From contig JANYCR010000511.1 of NCBI GenBank assembly GCA_025360185.1, positions 1 to 34,426 of the forward strand: a stretch of DNA of 34,426 bases. Reading direction: 5' to 3'. Positions within the stretch are counted from its first letter, which is position 1. Every line of letters begins with the position of its first letter. This document shows positions 15,921 to 24,390 of this stretch, one piece after another. Both the position numbers and the translations under genes were made by a program. The notes below the pieces were generated by a model that was not told where the DNA came from, searched no databases, and saw only the letters and a program-made list of their open reading frames with translations. The stretch is from Leptospiraceae bacterium. Its GTDB lineage: Bacteria > Spirochaetota > Leptospiria > Leptospirales > Leptospiraceae.

Positions 15921-17276
15921 CTATTTCTTAAAGCTATGCCTGAATGCGAAGTAGACTGGAATGGCTAATAGCGTTATGCCGATACCTTTGACAGCATTAG
16001 CTGGTTGCTCGTAAGCTAAAATACTGATTAGAATAATATTCGCTGTGATATACAAAAGCGGCGGCAATGGATAGAGAGGAATTTTATAATCAGATTCAGA
16101 CTTGTATTCTTTCTTTAGCACAAACGGGATAAACGCAGTCAGTGAGGATAAGAATAATATGGCGCAGGTGATGAAGTAAAGTAAGTCTTCTAATTGGTTA
16201 AATATAATTAGTATAGAAGCATAAATACACTGAAATAAAAGCGCCTTATGTGGACTTGCATACTTTGGATGTAAATCAGCGAGGTGATGAAAAAATAAAC
16301 CGTCATTCGCCATCGCATAGTAAATTCGAGAGCCTCCGATAATCATGGCAGACATAGAGCCCAGAATAATCCAACAAATGAATAAGGAGATAACAGTCGT
16401 AATCCCGTCACCGAATAGGTGTTTTGCGGCAATGACTCCAATTCCACCTTGCCCTTTTAATTCACTCACAGGAGCCGAAACTAAAAACAAGAGATTTATC
16501 GCAATATAAAGACTCATTACCATAAAACAAGCAATCGCTACCGAAAGCGGAATGATTCTACGCGGGTCTTTAATTTCTCCTGCCACATAAGTCACCATGT
16601 TCCATCCAAGATAGGAGAATGATACAGGCACGATTCCAAGAATGAGAAGATTTACATTCTGAAAAATATCAGGAAAGAAAGTATTATTCTTTAGCGGAGT
16701 ATAATCCGTATTCCCAAACGCAAATCCTGCGATGACAAGAATGAGTAGTCCGGAGATTTTAACAGAGGTAAAAATATTTTGCAGGCGAACCGCTTGCTTG
16801 ATTCCAAAATAATTAATCACACTAAAAAAAGTAATTAGTCCGGCTCCTATTACTTGCGTAGGACCGAGTTCCACATTCAGCGGACCAATCGTTGTTTTGT
16901 AGTCAGGTAAATCTTTTATGCCAGGAAAAATAAATGCCAGATATTTTGAAAATGCAATTCCAAGAACGGCAATGCTTGCCGAAAAGTTTACACTGAGTGA
17001 TGCCCAGCCACTCATGAATGCAACGAGTGGAGAATAGGCTTTTTTTAAATAAATATAATCTCCGCCTGCTTCTGGAAAGATGACAGCCGGGTAGGCAAAG
17101 GTCACTGCTCCTGCGATCGCAAAGATTCCACCTAAAACCCAACAAGTAATTACGAGCCAGGGATTTTCTACTTTGTTTAGAATAAATCCCGTCGTGAAGA
17201 ATACCCCAGATCCCACCATTGAACTAAACATGAGTGAGACCGAATCTGTTAAAGAAAGTGTTCGCTTTAATTCCAT
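15921..17276 (-). CDS. APC-superfamily amino-acid permease
   Basis: The 451 residues hold about twelve transmembrane helices. The first helix carries SMVGSGVFFTTG, the GSGIF/GxG substrate-backbone-binding signature of APC/LAT-type transporters. FPEAGGDYIYLKKAYSP in helix 3 is the usual PEAGG.Y.Y...y.P motif of the LAT-like branch, and FSYLGWNMVTYVAGEIKDP marks helix 6 and the following loop. Predicted role: sodium- or proton-coupled or exchange transport of a neutral amino acid at the inner membrane; the substrate cannot be read from sequence. It is divergent from the gene at 17310 with only 33 bases between start codons. Confidence 0.92.
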   Translation of the reverse strand: MELKRTLSLTDSVSLMFSSMVGSGVFFTTGFILNKVENPWLVITCWVLGGIFAIAGAVTFAYPAVIFPEAGGDYIYLKKAYSPLVAFMSGWASLSVNFSASIAVLGIAFSKYLAFIFPGIKDLPDYKTTIGPLNVELGPTQVIGAGLITFFSVINYFGIKQAVRLQNIFTSVKISGLLILVIAGFAFGNTDYTPLKNNTFFPDIFQNVNLLILGIVPVSFSYLGWNMVTYVAGEIKDPRRIIPLSVAIACFMVMSLYIAINLLFLVSAPVSELKGQGGIGVIAAKHLFGDGITTVISLFICWIILGSMSAMIIGGSRIYYAMANDGLFFHHLADLHPKYASPHKALLFQCIYASILIIFNQLEDLLYFITCAILFLSSLTAFIPFVLKKEYKSESDYKIPLYPLPPLLYITANIILISILAYEQPANAVKGIGITLLAIPVYFAFRHSFKK

Positions 17277-17290
17277 AAATGAATAATTTG

Positions 17291-17320
17291 ACTATAAAAA
17301 AGGGCTTACATGAGTAACAA
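17291..17320 (-). promoter_or_regulatory. Candidate promoter for the permease gene
   Basis: On the - strand TTGTTA (17320-17315), an 18-base spacer and TATAGT (17296-17291). The start would fall near 17284, giving a leader of about eight bases. The -35 box lies inside the divergent gene's first codons, so the two divergent promoters must overlap. Confidence 0.4.
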
Positions 17321-18458
17321 GTTTTTAATTATATTTTTCTTCTATTTTTTCGTTTTAAGTTTTTGCAAAGTTGATAAGACCACAGGCGAAAGCATCGCGC
17401 CTGTTGAAACTCCCGAGTCAAAACAATTACAAGCGAAGTCAAATTTCTTAAGTGGAAAATCCCAGGCAGATGAAACTACTAAGTTAGGAAAGCTCACTCG
17501 CGCAACTTACTATGCAACGTTTCGTCAGCGAATCAGCAAGCACTGGGAACAGTACAATAAAGAAATCCAAGATCCATTCATCGAATGGAAAAATAAAAAT
17601 GTTCCACAACCAAAATCAAAAGTAGTTTTCTATCCTTTCTCCGGTCCTGATTTTCCTAATGCGTATACCATTTACCCCAAGGCAACGACTTACATTATGA
17701 TTGGACTTGAAGCCGGTGGATTTGAACCTGATTTTGAAAGCATGAATGAAAATCAAATTTCGAGAGGCTTATACGAATTAAACGGTAGTCTAGATACAAT
17801 CTCTCGTTTAAATTATTTCATGACCAATTCTATGAAAGAAGATGTGAGCAAATCCGTATTTCGCGGAACTGCACCTGTATTCTTAGCCTATTTCGGATTT
17901 CTAAAAGTTAAACCGTATTCGATTAAAAATTTTCGACTGAATGAAAATGGGGATATTGTCTATTTGACGAAGGAAGAAATTAAGGCAAATGCAAATTACC
18001 GTGAAGGTCTTGTTAGCCTCGACATTGATTTCATTGATCCTACAGACGGAACAAAAAAGAAATTGTATTTCTTATCTACGAATATTTCCAACTATGGGCT
18101 AAAGGCAAATCCTGGAACAATGAAGTTTCTCGGTAAGTTCGGAACTTTTGCTTCCACATTTAAAGCAGCATCTTTTTTACTCCATTATGATTCTTTCACA
18201 GATATGAAAGAATTTATCATTAAAAACTCAGAGCTTATGGTAATGGATGATACCGGTCCACCCGTTCGTGATTTAGACAAGGATTTTAATATTAAAGTAT
18301 TCGGACGTTATACGCGACCTATCGGGCTCTGGCCTGAAAAAGTCCAAAAGGAATTACAAAAACTCCACGAAGACCAAAAACCAGAAAAAGTAAATTTCAA
18401 ATACGGTTACGGCACAGCAGATAAGCAACAGCACATTATGGTAGTTACCCGTAAGTAG
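17310..18458 (+). CDS. Conserved exported protein of unknown function
   Basis: This protein has 382 residues. A very hydrophobic signal (residues 4-18) ends in VLSFC-KVD; Cys19 could be lipidated but the preceding Phe is not a normal lipobox residue. The mature part contains VVFYPFSGPDFPNA and a few residues later YIMIGLEAGG (about residues 110-140), then alternating strands and helices with no enzyme motif I can name. A similar YPFSGPDF...GLE layout is, from memory, found in other bacterial hypothetical proteins. The ATG follows AGGG at a good distance. It is monocistronic, ending just before the second copy of the ACCACCGATG repeat. Confidence 0.75.
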   Translation: MSNKFLIIFFFYFFVLSFCKVDKTTGESIAPVETPESKQLQAKSNFLSGKSQADETTKLGKLTRATYYATFRQRISKHWEQYNKEIQDPFIEWKNKNVPQPKSKVVFYPFSGPDFPNAYTIYPKATTYIMIGLEAGGFEPDFESMNENQISRGLYELNGSLDTISRLNYFMTNSMKEDVSKSVFRGTAPVFLAYFGFLKVKPYSIKNFRLNENGDIVYLTKEEIKANANYREGLVSLDIDFIDPTDGTKKKLYFLSTNISNYGLKANPGTMKFLGKFGTFASTFKAASFLLHYDSFTDMKEFIIKNSELMVMDDTGPPVRDLDKDFNIKVFGRYTRPIGLWPEKVQKELQKLHEDQKPEKVNFKYGYGTADKQQHIMVVTRK

Positions 18459-18467
18459 GACTTTCGA

Positions 18468-18562
18468 AGATGAACACCGATATAAAAGATAAGGGTACTG
18501 TTTAATTTGAATTCAAATTCTCTTTTATCGTTTTTTTATCGGTGCGCATCGGTGGTAATCTT
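18468..18562. repeat. ACCACCGATG-family palindrome, copy 2 (degenerate)
   Basis: The right arm 18538-18562 (ATCGGTGCGCATCGGTGG, then TAATCTT) closely matches the right arm of the copy at 15793-15913. The left arm (GATGAACACCGATATAAAAG) is decayed but still pairs through ACACCGAT and ATAAAAGA (18482-18489 with 18521-18528). A perfect 16-base palindrome AATTTGAATTCAAATT (18504-18519) caps the structure. It lies between convergent genes ending at 18458 and 18566. Confidence 0.75.
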
Positions 18563-18565
18563 TTC

Positions 18566-19747
18566 TTAATTCGGCTTTTTCTTAATCACCAATTTTCTTT
18601 CGATTTCGAAAATCTTTTCAGGTAGTTTTTCTTTACCCAGTTTTTTCTTATCGTTTTCTTTAATGAATAAATCAGCCCCATATTTTTCAAAGGCAGCAGC
18701 AGCTTTTACATTTTTAAGACCGATAAATTGAAGATGAACTTCGCCAGCGGCAAGACCGTATTTGTCTCCAACATCTTCGACAGAAAGAATACGGCTAATA
18801 GCTGTTACAGTGTCTCCACTCGTAGCAGGTTGCGTATGATAACCCTCTGTGTAACCAAGATCCCATAGCATATTTTCAGAAATATCGCGCGATGCCATAC
18901 CAACGAGCCAAGCAAATACAAGCCCGCCGTATACTATCGGTTCGCCGCTCATAGCTCCACTTAAACTTTTAGAATAAAGCTTATCATAGTGCAGAGGATG
19001 GGTATTACCCACACGATATGTCCATGCGTAATGCTCGTCAGTGATTGTGCGACCATTAGAATGAATATAAATTTGTCCCGGTTTGAAAGATTCAAAGTAA
19101 GTAGACTCCCAGGTTGTTTCTCTAAAATCTTTTGGATACATGAGAGACGGAAGTTTAATTACAGGCTGATCAGCCTCAGGAAAAAAACTAGAAGGATTTC
19201 CGGGCTTTGAATTCCCTTTCGGTTTCCCATTTGAGTGATTAATCATAATTTTGCGCTCATATTGAAGCACTACATCATTGCTTTGATTAAAGCACATTGT
19301 GCGCACATGAACTATGCCTGGCTTATCAGGACCTTTATCGTCTACTTTTAAAACTTTGGTTCTAGCGGATAACGTATCGCCGGGATACACAGGAGTTAAA
19401 AATTGAACATTGTAATAGCCAAGATTAGCCATTGCTTTTTCAGAATCATTTTGCACGCCAATGGAAAGTGCGAGATTAAAAACCATTAGAGGACTTACAA
19501 GAAGGTCTTTAAATCCATGCGCCTGTGCATAAGGTCTTGAGAGATAAAGAGGATTAGCCTCCATGAATGTTGTGGCAAATTCTTGCGCGAACGAAAAATC
19601 AATAGTAAACGCTCTCGGATGAACGAAAACTTCACCATCTTTAAATTCTTCCAAAAATCTTCCGTATGTTTTTTTGATAATTGTATTCGTATCTACCGGA
19701 GTTGCAGGCGCAATCTCCTTAAAAGGTGCTGATTCAATTTGCTTCAT
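18566..19747 (-). CDS. Double-hotdog MaoC-like hydratase
   Basis: The 393 residues hold two hotdog modules. The N-terminal one (about 30-170) contains [20 protein letters not shown] and [16 protein letters not shown]. The C-terminal one (about 205-375) contains [28 protein letters not shown], a [10 protein letters not shown] helix and ATSGDTVTA. The second copy's D-x(4)-H..H pattern and the GDT turns are those of MaoC-type enoyl-CoA hydratases, including beta-methylmalyl (mesaconyl)-CoA dehydratase-like proteins of similar two-domain layout. Likely role: hydration or dehydration of a CoA thioester in the cytoplasm; the exact substrate is uncertain. The ATG is preceded by TGAGGA. There is no metabolic partner next to it. 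Confidence 0.8.
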   Translation of the reverse strand: MKQIESAPFKEIAPATPVDTNTIIKKTYGRFLEEFKDGEVFVHPRAFTIDFSFAQEFATTFMEANPLYLSRPYAQAHGFKDLLVSPLMVFNLALSIGVQNDSEKAMANLGYYNVQFLTPVYPGDTLSARTKVLKVDDKGPDKPGIVHVRTMCFNQSNDVVLQYERKIMINHSNGKPKGNSKPGNPSSFFPEADQPVIKLPSLMYPKDFRETTWESTYFESFKPGQIYIHSNGRTITDEHYAWTYRVGNTHPLHYDKLYSKSLSGAMSGEPIVYGGLVFAWLVGMASRDISENMLWDLGYTEGYHTQPATSGDTVTAISRILSVEDVGDKYGLAAGEVHLQFIGLKNVKAAAAFEKYGADLFIKENDKKKLGKEKLPEKIFEIERKLVIKKKPN

Positions 19748-19807
19748 AGTATATTCCTCATTGTATGATTGTGAATTCCTTTTTTGTTAATTGGGGCGAT
19801 TCGGCAC

Positions 19808-19905
19808 TTCGACTACGCTCAGTGACCGGACAAATTTGGTTGGTGAGCGTAGTCGAACCACCGACCGCGCTCGCACCTCGCATGAATGAATTGCCGGTCA
19901 CTGAG
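19808..19905. repeat. TTCGACTACGCTCA dispersed palindrome with a second pairing arm
   Basis: TTCGACTACGCTCA (19808-19821) is exactly complementary to TGAGCGTAGTCGAA (19844-19857). CTCAGTGACCGG (19818-19829) is exactly complementary to CCGGTCACTGAG (19894-19905). The two stems share the bases 19818-19821 and so compete. The core resembles the TTCGACT/GCTCAGT dispersed repeat I recall from many environmental genomes. It lies in the 271-base gap between two same-strand genes, with no gene of its own. Confidence 0.8.
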
Positions 19906-20018
19906 TAGATGCTTCTTAGCATCGTATCGAATGTGCAAAATTTCATGACACCGGTTTGATCGCTATCGCTCGATCTAAAATTTATTTCACATTATATACA
20001 GAATTTTACTTTATCCTT

Positions 20019-22097
20019 TTAGAGAAAGAATTTTTTTAATACAAGTCGGACGCGGGTAAACTCTCCGGGATGGGATTCTTTGATTAAAGCTCCACCAATT
20101 ACAGCCATCATCGTGCTATGCAAAATAAGTCCCTGCCCTGAGCCACCACTTCGAATGGAATCTTGCATACCTCTGCCGTTATCTTCAATACACAGTTCTA
20201 AAATAGATTTTTCAAAAGAAAGAGAAATCTTTACTTCTAACTTTCGGTTGGGGACGATTGCATAACGTAAAATATTTCGAAGTAATTCTCGAACTGCATA
20301 ATAAACAACCTCTAGTGCTACTGCTTCTAAACTTTGTAATTTTTCTTCCGCTTGTTTGTTTATGAGATAGAAAATAGACTCGTCGGGTAATTCTGATTTA
20401 ACCAAGTTTTTAATTTCACTCATAAAATTCAAATATGATAAATCACCTGGGTGAAAAGGAAGAATTTTTAATAAGTTAGAAATTTTTTTATGAAGTCCTG
20501 AAAGAGAATTTAGCAAATCCATTCTAACCGGCTCGTCTTTCATAGAATCAATACCAATCATGATTGTATGAATTTCAGGTAAAATATCATCGTGTAATAC
20601 TCTGCGTGTTTGGTGGTCTAGCAGTTTACTATCCATTAGCTGCTTCTTCTGAAGATTTACTAGCAATTTAGAAATTTCGGTAACGGAAAGTAAATCCAGA
20701 ATTTTCCCAGAGCCGATACGGGCGATTTCAATTTCTTCCTCTGAATAAAGGGTATAATCCTTCTTAACCCCTAGAAGCAAAATTCCAACTAATCCGTTCG
20801 AATCACGAATTGTTAAAGCTAAGACATAGCCGTCAAAAGTATCTCGATTTAGATAGAATAGGTTTTTATTTGGAGAAGAATTTTCTGAAAAAGATAGAAG
20901 GCTTGCGTTGAATGTATAATTTTCATCGGGATAAAAAAGCGGCTTAGGGATATAAGACGCATAAGCTCCCATTGGAACAAGACATGCTTTCGTAGTTTCA
21001 AGTGTATTATCACACAAAAGGCGAAATGTATTTCCAAGATGCGAATCCATTTTTTCACTTGCCTGCGTGATGGATTCATATAGATTTTCATTGAATAAAA
21101 ACGGTTTCAGTATTTTACGATTTTCTTCTTCGCGAGTGCGAGATACCATTTGGATTTTTACAAAAAAAAGTAAACCGAGTAGAGAAAGAAATACCTGCTT
21201 AGAATCTGTGGTATATCCAATTATGCCGCAAATGGCTGAAATAGAACTATAGATTATTGCAAATAACAAAATATATTTCCAATAATCTTTCAGCGACTTC
21301 ATCGCAATGTAACGCCCCGTAAACACCTGGTAGGAAATAACTGCCTTACCGACAATGAGAATAGTCGCCAATACAGCAAGGCAAGCAAGGCAATCTAATA
21401 TCAAAAGTAAAACTGGAAATTTTTCACTCTGAATATTTTGGATTTCACGGTCTAAAGTCTCTCTTCCAAAAATAGCAGTCACTCCGACCAAAAGGGAGAG
21501 TGCAACTAATATCAATGAGGCATATAAAATCGTGCGATAGGCGGAACTCTTGGCAATTTCTTCTAGATTATTGTCACGGGTCTTAATTCTAAAGAGATAA
21601 AAAATAGAACTTACAGTGCAAAATAAAATATAAAAGGAAAATATATAAAATACTTCATCCGGAATTAAAAAAATTATATCGGATACTCTCGTGTTGGCGG
21701 TAGCTGGAATGAGGTAAATAACAAGAGAAAAGGAAAATATAAAAAACAAGAATTCAGTGAATAGAAAAATATTTCTAAGGCTAAAATTTTTCCACACAAG
21801 GCTGTCCTCATAAAACCTAAATACTATGTAAGACCATGCGAAAGGAAGGAGACTGAGAATTAAAAAAGACGGGTAGATGATGCGGGAAGAGAAAGAAAGA
21901 ATAAAAGAAATTCCTTTACCGAGAATGAGAAGATGCCCTATAAAGAAAAGCGTGCAGATAAAAAAACTAATGCTTGCAAATATTGCTTGCCTGTCTTTCT
22001 TTTCAGAGTAGATAAAAATTACACAGCCCATATAAAAAGAAACCAGATAAATACAACTCGAAAGAAATAAAGAAAGGCTACTTACTGCTATCCCCAT
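20019..22097 (-). CDS. Membrane histidine kinase, NarX/HisKA_3-like, with GAF-type region
   Basis: This protein has 692 residues. An N-terminal region with about eight to nine transmembrane helices (about 5-315) is followed by a linker, a GAF-like domain (about 340-470, GLVGILLLGVKKDYTLYSEE), a dimerisation/phosphoacceptor helix with RRVLHDDILPEIH (His502) and a HATPase_c domain: N box ELLRN (Asn608), G1 DNGRGM (639-644), G2 GSGQGL (652-657). The His context (LHDD) matches HisKA_3 kinases that pair with NarL-type regulators. Its start overlaps the response regulator gene by 10 bases (22088-22097), so the two are cotranscribed and form one system. The signal sensed by the membrane part is unknown. 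Confidence 0.9.
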   Translation of the reverse strand: MGIAVSSLSLFLSSCIYLVSFYMGCVIFIYSEKKDRQAIFASISFFICTLFFIGHLLILGKGISFILSFSSRIIYPSFLILSLLPFAWSYIVFRFYEDSLVWKNFSLRNIFLFTEFLFFIFSFSLVIYLIPATANTRVSDIIFLIPDEVFYIFSFYILFCTVSSIFYLFRIKTRDNNLEEIAKSSAYRTILYASLILVALSLLVGVTAIFGRETLDREIQNIQSEKFPVLLLILDCLACLAVLATILIVGKAVISYQVFTGRYIAMKSLKDYWKYILLFAIIYSSISAICGIIGYTTDSKQVFLSLLGLLFFVKIQMVSRTREEENRKILKPFLFNENLYESITQASEKMDSHLGNTFRLLCDNTLETTKACLVPMGAYASYIPKPLFYPDENYTFNASLLSFSENSSPNKNLFYLNRDTFDGYVLALTIRDSNGLVGILLLGVKKDYTLYSEEEIEIARIGSGKILDLLSVTEISKLLVNLQKKQLMDSKLLDHQTRRVLHDDILPEIHTIMIGIDSMKDEPVRMDLLNSLSGLHKKISNLLKILPFHPGDLSYLNFMSEIKNLVKSELPDESIFYLINKQAEEKLQSLEAVALEVVYYAVRELLRNILRYAIVPNRKLEVKISLSFEKSILELCIEDNGRGMQDSIRSGGSGQGLILHSTMMAVIGGALIKESHPGEFTRVRLVLKKFFL

Positions 22098-22825
22098 TTT
22101 ACTTCCTCGTCTTTTTCATTTATATAGGTTACATTTCCGTTCTCAGACCAGAGTAGAAGTTTGTTCTCGTGAACAATTAGGCTTGCGCGTGTACGGGCAA
22201 CTTTCTCGTCGGTTGCGTTATCCGCAAGACCCCAGACTGTATAAATCTGCCCGTTTACGCGGCTAATTGTTCTTTTGTCCTTTACTCCCATTCGCGCAGC
22301 TATTTGCTCGTTACTTAAACCAAGTGCAATCAACTTGGCAACTTCGCGCTCGTTAGGCTCAAGAAGCGCCATAGGAGAATTTTCATCTGTGTAACGAACT
22401 TCCTGAACGCGGGATTCTATTTCGGGATCGATAAAACTTCTACCTACATACGCATCACGTAATAAAGGAACAATCATCGAAGGCAAAAGATAATTTGATT
22501 TTTTCACATACGCATAATGGCTAAGTATCCCCGAGCGACGAAAATCCCGAAAGTAAGTATCATCGTCTTGAATGGAATAAAATACAACGGGCTTACGGGG
22601 AAATTCTTTTCGAATAGAAATTGCAGATTCAATTCCATTTGGTCCAACAATCTGCACATCAAATAAAAGAACATCTACATCTGTCTTGCGGCAAACCTGA
22701 AAAGCCGCTTCTCCATTATCACAATCATAAAGGACAGAAACTTTTCTCGTTTCTTCTAAACCCTGCTTCAAAGCTTTTCGTAATTTTAAATTGTCTTCAA
22801 TTAAAATAATTTTTAAAAATTCCAT
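22088..22825 (-). CDS. NarL/LuxR-type response regulator
   Basis: This protein has 245 residues. The receiver domain (about 4-125) has acidic Glu10-Asp11 (IEDN), phosphoacceptor Asp56 (LLFDVQIVGPNG) and the YVKKSN lysine loop. The LuxR-type helix-turn-helix (about 155-205) reads LEPNEREVAKLIALGLSNEQ, IAARMGV. The C-terminal 40 residues (LLLWSENGNVTYINEKDEE) are an extra tail beyond the usual NarL end. It is transcribed first, with the kinase gene overlapping its 3' end. A good promoter lies at 22852-22880. It is divergent from the phosphoglycosyl transferase/di-iron gene, an obvious candidate target, though no operator could be recognised. Confidence 0.9.
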   Translation of the reverse strand: MEFLKIILIEDNLKLRKALKQGLEETRKVSVLYDCDNGEAAFQVCRKTDVDVLLFDVQIVGPNGIESAISIRKEFPRKPVVFYSIQDDDTYFRDFRRSGILSHYAYVKKSNYLLPSMIVPLLRDAYVGRSFIDPEIESRVQEVRYTDENSPMALLEPNEREVAKLIALGLSNEQIAARMGVKDKRTISRVNGQIYTVWGLADNATDEKVARTRASLIVHENKLLLWSENGNVTYINEKDEEVKWG

Positions 22826-22851
22826 TATACCCGAACCTGTCTAATGCTCTT

Positions 22852-22880
22852 ATAATAATTGCGTATTATAAAATAGTCAA
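22852..22880 (-). promoter_or_regulatory. Sigma-70-type promoter for the regulator-kinase operon
   Basis: On the - strand TTGACT (22880-22875), a 17-base spacer and TATTAT (22857-22852), with the ATG 26 bases further on at 22825. The ribosome site is weak (GGGT). Confidence 0.7.
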
Positions 22881-22908
22881 GCACTTGAGTGTAAATCTAA
22901 GAACACCC

Positions 22909-22955
22909 AGGAGGTAGAAATAAAAAAAGAATATGTTAGAGTAGTGGCATTATGA
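22909..22955 (+). promoter_or_regulatory. Strong ribosome site with an overlapping 11-codon leader frame
   Basis: AGGAGGT (22909-22915) is the best Shine-Dalgarno in this part of the window but lies 37 bases before the ATG of the next gene (22952). Five bases after AGGAGG the codon ATA (22920) opens 11 codons (IKKEYVRVVAL) ending in TGA at 22953-22955, which overlaps the ATG in an ATGA. A three-codon ATG-TTA-GAG-TAG frame at 22933 is the only ATG-started alternative. Either a non-canonical leader peptide or a relic of an earlier gene start. Confidence 0.4.
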
Positions 22956-24256
22956 GACAAATACTAACTATCACTTTAACCCTTTTAGCAATTTTCCTAT
23001 TTTCTCCGCTTATGCTTTTAATCGCGGTCTGTATTTATTTAGAAGACAGAGGCTCTGTCTTTTTTCTGCAAGAAAGAATCGGGCTTAGAGAAATCCCTTT
23101 TAAAGTTTATAAATTTCGAACCATGCGAGACGGGAAAGTAACTGGAGTCGGAAATATTCTTAGAAAAACAGGACTAGATGAACTAGCTCAACTCTTTAAT
23201 ATTCTTTTAGGCGATATGAATATTGTAGGACCTAGACCTCTAACTAAGTATGACATCGAGAGGCTTGGCTGGAATCAATATAAGTATATGAAACGCTTTA
23301 GCGTCAAACCGGGATTAACCGGTCTTGCACAAATTTATGGAGGCAAAGGGGCTCGAGTTTCGAAGTGCTTTGAATTCTCTTACCTAAAACTACAAAGTTT
23401 AGAAATGGACTTGCGGATTATACTGGTTACCTTTGTAATCAATGCATTCGGGAAAGAAAGAATTCGTAGAGCACTTTGGGAAAGTTTAAAATTACGCAAA
23501 AGAAATCCAAATTGGAATAAATGGTTCAAGCATTTCAAAAGAAATTCACTTGCACCAATTCGGGAAAATATGGAGTCTATTTCTAACCTATCAGATGAAA
23601 AGTTAACGGCTCTTCACCGCTCGCTTGCTATTTTTCAACTAGGAGAAGCCGGAGAAGGACGAATCGCAAAACAAATCGACTCAGTGCATATTTTTGGAGT
23701 AAATAAGGCTTACAGAGAATGTATAAAACTTTTTGTAAAAGAAGAAGGCAAACATGGACGAATTTTAGCTCTAATGGTAAGAAGTCTCGGAGGGAAACTT
23801 CTAGAACACAACTGGACAGAAAGTCTATTTAGTTTTGGAAGACGGCTACTCGGTATTAGACTTAAACTTCTTGTTTTACTTGCTGCCGAAGCAGTGAGTG
23901 TTGTGTTCTATAAAATTTTTATAAGAGAACTTCCCCTTTCTGGAATGCGCGCAGCACTTATTGAAATTACACGAGACGAAGAGTTTCATTTACGATTCCA
24001 TCAAGAATTTTTCAAAATCAGGATAGAAACAAATTTACATAAAATTATTTTTAAACTTTTATGGAGATCGGTCACTTTGCTTGCATTTATTGTTGTGGTT
24101 CTAGATCATCATAAATCTCTCATGGTCTTTGGAATTTCTTTTAGTCGCACTTACCAGGATTATTTTAAAATCGTGCGCAGTGTGGAAGAAGAAATTTGTA
24201 ATTCCAGAAAGGATCGAATTCCTGAATTTGTAAATACAGTATTACATTTGCGATAA
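22952..24256 (+). CDS. Fusion: polyprenyl-phosphate phosphoglycosyl transferase + di-iron ferritin-like domain
   Basis: This single uninterrupted frame has 434 residues. Residues 1-175 are a bacterial sugar transferase (monotopic phosphoglycosyl transferase, as in PglC/WcaJ). It has a membrane helix (about 3-30), VYKFRTM (52-58), the catalytic Asp76-Glu77 dyad in GLDELAQLFN, LGDMNIVGPRP (86-96) and KPGLTGLAQ (119-127). These enzymes move a phospho-sugar from a nucleotide sugar to undecaprenyl phosphate, starting O-antigen or capsule units. Residues about 215-360 are a four-helix di-iron fold: Glu232 or Glu235 (GEAGEG), Glu265xxHis268 (EEGKH), Glu313 (AAEAV) and Glu343xxHis346 (EEFH), the E, ExxH, E, ExxH ligand set. 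A final hydrophobic helix (about 370-384) could bind membrane. The second domain should be an oxygen-using or peroxide-handling enzyme acting near the lipid carrier; its reaction is unknown. Confidence 0.85.
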   Translation: MRQILTITLTLLAIFLFSPLMLLIAVCIYLEDRGSVFFLQERIGLREIPFKVYKFRTMRDGKVTGVGNILRKTGLDELAQLFNILLGDMNIVGPRPLTKYDIERLGWNQYKYMKRFSVKPGLTGLAQIYGGKGARVSKCFEFSYLKLQSLEMDLRIILVTFVINAFGKERIRRALWESLKLRKRNPNWNKWFKHFKRNSLAPIRENMESISNLSDEKLTALHRSLAIFQLGEAGEGRIAKQIDSVHIFGVNKAYRECIKLFVKEEGKHGRILALMVRSLGGKLLEHNWTESLFSFGRRLLGIRLKLLVLLAAEAVSVVFYKIFIRELPLSGMRAALIEITRDEEFHLRFHQEFFKIRIETNLHKIIFKLLWRSVTLLAFIVVVLDHHKSLMVFGISFSRTYQDYFKIVRSVEEEICNSRKDRIPEFVNTVLHLR

Positions 24257-24390
24257 AGGACTATTAGACTTAAATTAAATATTCATTTTGAGCCTGTTAG
24301 TGTTGCGTAACTGCGTAATTTTCGAAATAAATTTGCCTATAATTAGAAATATGCTTTTCATGTATTCTTGAAATTTAAAATCGTTAGCCT

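Noticed and set aside
15793-18562. CRISPR-like repeats
   Set aside because: The repeats are inverted, few and irregularly spaced with genes between; no cas genes are present.
19758-19946. 62-codon - frame across the TTCGACTACGCTCA repeat
   Set aside because: The translation is only the repeat read as protein, with no start signal.
24257-24390. Promoter for the second DUF1564 gene from a TATAAT near 24335
   Set aside because: No -35 hexamer at 16-18 bases upstream resembles TTGACA, and the region is AT-rich enough for chance matches.
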